NCBI GenBank assembly: GCA_963971405.1
Contig: OZ020488.1
Coordinates: 32,817,089 to 32,881,088 of the forward strand
DNA length: 64,000 nucleotides
From: Psococerastis gibbosa
Taxonomy: Eukaryota > Arthropoda > Insecta > Psocodea > Psocidae
Direction of reading: 5' to 3'
Every line of letters starts with the position of its first letter. The stretch's first letter is position 1. The notes under the pieces were generated by a model. The model did no database searches and was not told the DNA's origin. It saw only the letters and a list, made by a program, of their open reading frames with translations. A program made the translations under genes and the position numbers. Below, piece by piece: positions 57,206 to 64,000 of the stretch.

Positions 57206-57744
57206 CCAGTTTACAAAATATTTAGACATCTCGCCTTTGTCAGATTGTTTGTAAATTTGTTCGCAAAAATTGTTCCGACCACATCATTAGTTTTTCTATC
57301 TGTCGCTAGTCCTGTGGGTACTCACCGTGGCCTGGGACTTTGCCAAATTAACTACTAATATCTGTTGCTATTAGCTTTTGTCCTATTCCAAAGTTTAAGA
57401 CTGCTTGGATAATTTGTTTGATCTATGGTATCCCAACGCACATGCAAAATTGTTTACCTAGGATGTAAATATGGGTTATCCTGATGATTACGCACTCTAA
57501 TAATCTAATATTTATTGGATCTATTGTAATATATAGTATATACATATTGTATACATACACGATTTGAATCTAAATCTTTTGAATTCAGTCAGTCAACTCC
57601 CCTTTCCCCCGAGGTGAAAGAGTCTGCCCTTAGGATGCCTCAAGTTAACAAACAGACTCTCACTCCCCCCCGCCAGGATGACAGGGTTGATTAAAGCAGA
57701 AATGCTGAAAGCAGGCGTTGGAAACAACAACACTTCTCATTACA
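57206..57744. other. Calpain intron 2, nothing recognised
   Basis: No supported feature. Confidence 0.35.
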
Positions 57745-57962
57745 GGACATGTAGCGTAGTGGTACGGACTCTGACTTTCACCCGAAAGGTTGTTGGTTCG
57801 AGTCCCACACTGGCTACATTTTCTGGCCATGCTTCGGAGGGCATGTAAAGCAGGAGGTCCCAGACCTTCCGAGTTGAGTGTAAGAAAGGGCTTTATAGCC
57901 CTAACTCCGCTAAGTTGGCTTAGTAATAGAAACAAGAAAAAGTCCTTATATATTTATTTATT
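57745..57962 (+). mobile_element. SINE family S1, best copy
   Basis: The tRNA-like head has box A TAGCGTAGTGG at 57752 and box B GGTTCGAGTCC near 57795, both matching the Pol III consensus. The body is CTACATTTTCTGGCCATGCT, TCGGAGGGCATGTAAAGCAG; the conserved end is CCCTAACTCCGCTAAGTTGG and CTTAGTAATAGAAACA; then a TTTATTTATTA tail. About 210 bp. Confidence 0.92.
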
Positions 57963-57969
57963 ATCATTA

Positions 57970-58048
57970 TCGCTACGATCGATATTTCCTGTGAAATTTG
58001 ATATTTTACACTCGTAAGGTTTTCCCCTCTCCGGCTGTCTCCTAAGAA
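57970..58048 (+). repeat. Dispersed repeat D1
   Basis: CGATCGATATTTCCTGTGAA, ATTTGATATTTTACACTCGT, AAGGTTTTCCCCTCTCC. Confidence 0.55.
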
Positions 58049-60259
58049 TGTGCACAGCTAGAGGAAGTATTGACGGAGTTGGAGTATTAGTGTGTACCAA
58101 TGTGAAGAAGACAAAAGAAAATCCCGCTAAGTCTCCGGCAATTAACTGTCTTCTGCTTGAGAGAACAAGGTCCATCTGTCATGTGCAACACGTACATGAC
58201 CAGCTTAGGTTATACTTGTTTCTCCGCGTCCATACGGGACTCTGTCCAGGTTTGGAAGAATGGTATTAGACAAGCTGTGACCTATGGTCAATTGGGCTCA
58301 ATCATTGATACTGATAGATTTGCCCTAGACTTCTCTAATTTCTGGGTTTAGGTATATCCCATTGCCATTCTTCTTCTAGTGTGCCCCCCCCCCCCTCTCA
58401 ATTTGAAGCAAAATAACCCTCATATTACAATACCAAAAATGCACCCTTATCGTTTAATGTGGATTAGTGTCAAGAACAACATGAGGGAGGTGTGCAGACT
58501 TCTTGGAAAATGCTTCTTGCTCAGGAACTCATCGATCAAATGAAGTGTATAACTGCAATTTTTTAAAATTTTCAGACAACTGCATATGAAACGCTGATCT
58601 ATTTTTTAGACCAATCAGTATGACGGTAGCATGCTCAGTTTCTGAATAAAATACAATATATTTGAATATCAGTAAAGCAATGAAAAAGGTACAATCTTCG
58701 TAACTTAAGCGCGGTTATCTCAAAATGAGTTTGACCGCAATAAAGCACTTTGGCTTTTATACGCTTCAATTTTAGAGCTAAGCATTGATTATTATGAATA
58801 ACAATTATATTGCCCATGAGAGCATATCAATAAATTTCTAAAGTAATGTAATGATGGTTTCCTGTGTTGTAGTAATAATTCTGGGGTTTTCAATAAACTT
58901 TTTCAGAAAACACGTCTTACTCTTTACTTTTAGAAGCTCCATTGAAAAGTACTGATATATGATCCTCATGGGTTAGTTGTAAGAGTGCGCTGAGAGGCCC
59001 AAAATTCGCCCATATGACAAATAAAGGCAATTTTCTTTCTTTCTCTCATGGACAATTTAATTATTGCTCACGATCAATGCTTAAATCTACGATTAGTCGT
59101 TTAGTTTCTGAGGAGGACGCATTTTCCTGGAAGGAAATGTTACCCATTATCCGCCACTTACTCGATAGCGATGCATTTTCCGTAATACAATGAATAGGTT
59201 ATTTGTGCTTCCAAATTGAACGGGGGGCACGCCCTAGAAGTATGTCGCCGTTCCCCTGATGCGCACATTACAATAATTATGTCATATTCATGTATCATTG
59301 ACACACAGTAGAAAAGTGGGTGACTTCGTTTGATATTCGGTATATTATATTGCACATTTTTCTTCAATATCATATTTTGCATATTATAAAGAATAAAAAT
59401 GGCCTAGACATTTCTCGCGACACTTTATCATGGAAAGTCATGTTAAATTCTAAAGAGATGCAGTAGAACAGACGTGTTCCATGCCTACGTAAGGCAAATC
59501 CACTTTTCAAAGTCTCGTCTACCTGGCTAAGTTTGTAGAAAAATATACCATTGCGGTTGTACACCATTAATTGATATTTATTTATTCCGAGGTGGAAGTG
59601 ATAGAACATTAATCAAACTACCTGCGTGTCTTTTCGAATGATTGTGATGGTTAGAAATCAGCGAAGGCCCCGTGTTTAACCCTTAACAGTACCGCAGTTT
59701 ACTAGTAGAGAACACCGTTAAAGTCGGTCCTCCAAACTAATGCTGGTTGCCATGGTAATGTGGCTGTTTGAGCAACCTAGATTGTTATTTACTAATCTAT
59801 TGGTGAGATAACGCACACAGTGAACAGTACGCTATCTGATATTAAGTTCAACTGTTAACAGTAAATTCGAGTGATTTTGAAGGTTTTAAAGGAACCTAGC
59901 TCTCGTGGTGAACTTTCTCGGTACGGTAACTCTATTTTCGAAAGAAGAAAACGAAACGGTCAACATTTCTGCTGTTGATAAGTGAAACATAACAGAAAAA
60001 ATTACGGGTCCACGCCATGGACGGATACCGGGGGGGGGGGGGGGCTGCCCAACCCCACACCAAAAATAGGCTGGATCCGTCCTTGGTCCAGGCAACCTCA
60101 ATGGTAAATTAACCTACATCGGGAGATGAAAAACGCGGTTGCGGGGAATTTTGCTGCCCCAAACATGCCCTACAGAGCAGTACAGATGAGAAAGAGGGCA
60201 CTCATTAGTTTTCAGGCCGGAACCCTTTTTTTGGGTTTTGTGCCTCGGCGTTTTTTGTA
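58049..60259. other. Calpain intron 2, nothing recognised
   Basis: Open frames at 58048-58351 in two phases resemble no family. A G run at 60030-60043 lies within GACGGATACC...GGATCCGTCC, a probable short degenerate element. Confidence 0.35.
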
Positions 60260-60360
60260 TTCCTACTTATGCGTTAGTGTAAGGAAAGCTTTGTGATGGG
60301 TTTTACGAAATCTCCGGCTGTCGGTCTATGGGTAACTCAATTTGGGGCCAAACTACTCCT
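60260..60360 (+). mobile_element. HINE relic
   Basis: TTCCTACTTATGCGTTAGTG, TAAGGAAAGCTTTGTGATGG, and TTTTACGAAATCTCCGGCTG resemble the HINE 5' end with deletions. Confidence 0.6.
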
Positions 60361-60933
60361 TACCAATGAAGGTACAGCACCTATTAGGGTTGGAAGGACT
60401 TCTTATGTCAAGTCTCGTGTCTCGACCGACTGCTTCTAGTTTTCTACCAACCAGACTATTCCTGCCAGAACACATGTACTTTACATTATGTATAAATTAG
60501 TGTTTTCTTGTATATAATTTCATTATAGAGACGAAAACTGTAATTAGGTATTGAACCTATTGAACTTGAAACAGTGGATCCATCAATTTTTGGAGAGTTT
60601 CGAATGAATGCAAAGGTCAAACGGGTGACCTTCAATTCTCCTTGCACGTGCAAAGGACTCACGGTCAAATTTAAATGCAGAAGATTGCAAGGGTACGTAT
60701 AATTGTTACTAATGGGCATATTAATGCGGAAAGGGGAGAAAATTGTCTGTACTCTGTACAGCCTTCAATACCATGGCGATGACCAAGTCGCTGTTATTTT
60801 CACAATTCAAATCACCCAACCCCTGAGACCTATAATGCATAGATTGCATTCGTTGTCATACAGGCCTAGCACGATATGAAAAGAATAACTTATCCTGGGA
60901 ATTGCTTAAACCTCTAATAATAGTTGTAATAAA

Positions 60934-61161
60934 TTGAAGCGTGGAAATAAAAACCGGGTTAACCGCCAAAATCATTATTTTGAGTTACCACGATTTCTTT
61001 ATGCCATAATACATGATATGACACACTTGCCATCTATTTACCAACTACAATCGCTTGGCGCCTTTTTCATGACATTGGCCATGTCACTTGGATCATATTT
61101 AAGTGATAAAACTAATTTCGAATTTTTGGCGGTTAACCCGGGTTTTATTTCCACGCTTCAA
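60934..61161. mobile_element. 228-bp MITE with about 40-bp inverted repeats and a 10-bp duplication
   Basis: The ends are TTGAAGCGTGGAAATAAAAA, CCGGGTTAACCGCCAAAA and its near-exact complement. TTGTAATAAA flanks both sides (60924-60933 and 61162-61171). Because TIR and flank share A/T bases the true duplication is 8-10 bp, compatible with Mutator-like or hAT-like insertion. Confidence 0.88.
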
Positions 61162-61171
61162 TTGTAATAAA

Positions 61172-61865
61172 TGCTACAATATAAAACAATTAACCTTCTC
61201 GATATCAGGCGACATTTATTTCGTCATATTGGTACCACTATAACCAAGCTTCCGTCTACGTCTAGCATATGCAACAGCAAATGAGCCTCAATTAATCTCT
61301 GTTGCATGACAAACAATTTTTCAATTACCGCAAGTAAATTTAGCCTACATTCAGGGCTTATTTCCGGATAAATTATTTTTTTCGTTGAAGCCTGCTAGTG
61401 CGCTCAGTAAGTTTTTACTTGGACTTCTTCGCCCAGGCCCTACTAACATTTTTTGCTTATTGGCTCTTGGCTACGTATGCACTGATGCCTTGTGCTAGCT
61501 GCTAGCTATAACGACTGCCGTACTTATTCCTCAAGACTTTTTATTTTTATTTAAGGGCTAGAATCTTGCAAGAATTCGACCCTTTTCTGGTAACACGTTT
61601 CCTAGCTCAGTTATTAGCTGAATGAAGTCCTATTTTACTTCGCTATGGTTCGGGTATGCCTTACCGTAACGAAGTCCCCATATAAAACATTGTTGGTATG
61701 AATTGTCCGATAAATATATGCACTGAAATCCCATCTTCCTTTTGCAGAATTGCTCTGACGAATTGACAAACTTTATTATACCAGTCCCATTCGCGTTCCA
61801 TAGAAACTTGATAACCTAAGTCATTATGCTGCAAATATAAGATTTGTGTATTATTGTTGTTTCAG
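61172..61865. other. End of calpain intron 2, nothing recognised
   Basis: Only the acceptor tract TATTGTTGTTTCAG at the right end is interpretable. Confidence 0.4.
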
Positions 61866-62046
61866 GTACTGGACTATGGAAAGGCCGAGGAGTGCCCAGC
61901 AGCAAGCGAACAACTATCAAGCCATCAAACGAAGCTGCAGGGAAAGAGGGGTGTTATTCGAGGATCCGTCGTTTCCCGCCGCAAATAGATCACTTAGTGC
62001 CAGCAAAAAGCCACCGTTACAACCCCTTGTATGGGCAAGACCCCAT
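61866..62046 (+). CDS. Calpain exon 3, start of the conserved calpain region
   Basis: Calpains are calcium-dependent cytosolic cysteine proteases. This 181-bp exon encodes residues 52-111 (YWTMERPRSAQQQ...). It contains NYQAIKRSCRERGVLFEDPS with FPA (67-89), the conserved segment before the protease core (family pattern 'YxxIxxxCLxxGxLFEDPxFPA'), and VWARPH (106-111), matching 'xWxRPxEI'. The donor CCAT|GTAAGT leaves phase 0, so the next exon should begin with the Glu-Ile of that motif and reach the QGxLGDCW catalytic Cys. It is not visible before 64000. Met55 could serve as an alternative start. Neither calpain A nor B can be chosen from this part. Confidence 0.9.
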
Positions 62047-63355
62047 GTAAGTTTACAGAATAACTACTACCTGGATTGGAGGTCGATGCTGTAAATGCTG
62101 TTTCAGCTTGTGCTATCATTAATCCAGAGGGTTTGACTGTCGACTTCAGTTTTTGCGCAGTCTAACAACTCAACATACTTGTTAGTATTACCAGTGCCGG
62201 AGCGTAGGATAACAATTGCGAGTGTAATGCTTGTAAATATTTATTTAAGTTGGGAAAAAGAACGCACGCATCATTTTATATAGCATGTTTCATCTTCTTA
62301 AAAGTTAAAAATTTGAAAACAAAAAGTAAACATTTCATTTCTAACGTGACGAGATTCTTAATTTTCTTAGACCGCGTTAATACCATCATGCTCATGCAGT
62401 CTTATTTACTTGCGGCTTCCTATAGATTTCAACAAAGCTCTTAATACATTCTAAGGATTTGTTAAGTGTAATGCGGCATTGCCCGCCTTACATGCACGCT
62501 GCGCCACTGAGTAGTACAGTATTTAAGACTCCCTGTATTTTATGTATCTTTCAATAACGACACATCCCTTTGAAGAAATATTCCGCTACATACAAATATT
62601 TGGTATGTGGTCGTCACTAACATAGATTGAACCCTTTTGAGCACCCAGTGACGGCGGCCACACTCTATAAGAACATTTCTTTTAAAGTATATGACCTACT
62701 GTAATTGATAGCTCGACCATTGATTTTTAAAAACATCTAAGAACAGCCTTCTCACAATTCATAAATAGACTTTCTCTGGAGGCAGACTATTTACACCGCG
62801 GACTTAATAAGGTTATTCTATAAAATCTGTTAGTCCCAATGATTTTTATGAAAGAAGTAAGGTACCAAAAAATTAATATTTCCTATTATATATTATGCAT
62901 GAAGTAGTCTTCTACCACTTACATGTGCCAAATCTTTAATAACTTGCTCTGTTAATGAAATAAAAATAACAAAATTAATAAAAACAACTAATTTTGGGGT
63001 GCTAATTTTCTACGTTGCATGTACTCTCAAGGTATTTTTAGCACATATACTGCCTATCATTTCCCAAATTTGTCATCTTCTCCATGATGTATTGCACCCC
63101 GACAGAGGTCAGGTTGAACAAAACGTAGACCCTTGAAGAAAGGGACCGACGCTACGATCCTCTGGAAGATAAGTCAATTAATTCTGACCATCCGGAACTC
63201 AATCTGACAACTTTTGATAAAGAGACCAAGTGATAATTTATGGCAATTTATGATTCTGATTAGATAAGCCCACTTAACATTATTCAAAATTTTCAACGCG
63301 TCATCCCTCATTTTAATCTGCTGCTCATCGGAGCTTGTGTAGACACTAGGCCTAT
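62047..63355. other. Calpain intron 3; dispersed repeat D1 at 62640-62740
   Basis: CCCAGTGACGGCGGCCACAC, ATTTCTTTTAAAGTATATGA is a D1 segment. No catalytic-domain exon is found here or to the window end. Confidence 0.45.
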
Positions 63356-63621
63356 TCAGGCTCCGTTTCCACCGTACAATAGACCCTCTGTAATTTTGAG
63401 TATACTTGTGGGTAGTGCTGTCTCCAAGTCTACTACTGCATTTGGTTCAATACGCATGCTAGTCTGAATTTCAGACTGCTCATTATGCCATTTTGCCAAT
63501 CCCCTTCTTCTTTTAGAACTTTTGACATGAACGCCCTTTTCGTCCTCTGAACCTGAGGTATCATACGACAATGCAAAACAGTAAATGTAATATTGGATAG
63601 AGGCTTCGCACTACGAAGCAA
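63356..63621 (-). other. Unidentified minus-strand open frame
   Basis: A frame of about 85 codons reads LSYDTSGSEDEKGVHVKSSK, RRRGLAKWHNEQSEIQ to a stop at 63356: an acidic patch followed by a basic nuclear-localisation-like patch. It has no ATG; a TAG lies just upstream. The stop overlaps GGTGGAAACGGAGCC, which resembles the Harbinger-like repeat ends at 21291 and 36556, so this may be the coding remnant of a DNA transposon. It could also be an exon. Not identified. Confidence 0.3.
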
Positions 63622-64000
63622 TCTGCAAAATAAATGGCTTGGGAACTAAAGTCGTGTTCATGTACGGGAGTATATATCAGGTAGGATGCCAGGCAGCCTA
63701 TCCTATTTGGATGCCCAGAATCCTGACAGACTAATAGTTTACTTCTATGTCAAGAGTTTTTTGACCGAGTATCTGTTTCCCCGCCTTAACGTTGCCTCTG
63801 AATTTTTTCAGCGCATTTTCGTGTTACTTACTGGGTGGTCCCTTAAATACATACGGCGTATTCACTATTGACACGGACTATGCCATGCGGGCATGTTCCA
63901 ACTTTGGTTTAACCAATCCATCCGATTCTCAAATCTGCTAGCAAGTAGCAAGTCTGGTTGTCATCGCAGTGCTCAAAACCCAACAAATGTGTCATAATCC

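Noticed and set aside
57745..57820. A tRNA gene
   Set aside because: The boxes match but no cloverleaf with paired acceptor stem forms, and the segment is the head of a repeated SINE.
58048..58351. Two overlapping plus-strand frames of 64-75 codons
   Set aside because: No family resemblance; the start lies in dispersed repeat D1.
62047..64000. A calpain catalytic exon before the right edge
   Set aside because: No frame containing the GDCW block around the catalytic Cys was found on the plus strand.

Overview
The window is nuclear DNA of an animal, most likely an arthropod. The genes are split by long introns with GT/AG borders, the sequence is AT-rich, and transposon relics fill the space between exons. 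A short mitochondrial ND4 insertion (16606-16745) only makes sense with AGA read as Ser and ATA as Met, which points to an invertebrate. The repeats (Helentron-type elements with GTCT runs, tRNA-headed SINEs, RTE/Jockey/I-like LINEs) suit an insect or another arthropod. I cannot name the species.

Only two host genes are recognised, arranged head to head. On the minus strand, 1-3157 holds the first three coding exons of a VAP (Vap33/VAPA/VAPB, ER contact-site MSP-domain protein); the gene continues off the left edge. On the plus strand, three exons at 8321-8399, 47180-47252 and 61866-62046 join in phase into the N-terminal 111 residues of a calpain. They are separated by introns of 38.8 kb and 14.6 kb, and the protease core lies beyond the right edge. 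Everything from 8.4 to 61.9 kb is therefore calpain intron.

The introns and the gene-gene interval are a layered transposon deposit. The main family is a Helentron-like non-autonomous element (HINE/DINE-1 type, six substantial copies of 0.6-0.9 kb plus relics). Others are hAT elements with exact 8-bp target duplications (4607, 17789, 24301, 35777), Harbinger-like elements with TWA duplications (21291, 36556), a 1.2-kb foldback (44720), at least two tRNA-headed SINE families, and 5'-truncated LINEs. Several insertions sit inside other elements, so a relative order of events can be read. The clearest case is 14.6-15.9 kb, with three levels of nesting.

I found no operon, CRISPR, phage-like or clearly novel coding system. 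The more unusual content is structural: the HINE family with two reconstructable empty sites, a hAT element carrying a satellite, and head-to-head and tail-to-tail LINE pairs.
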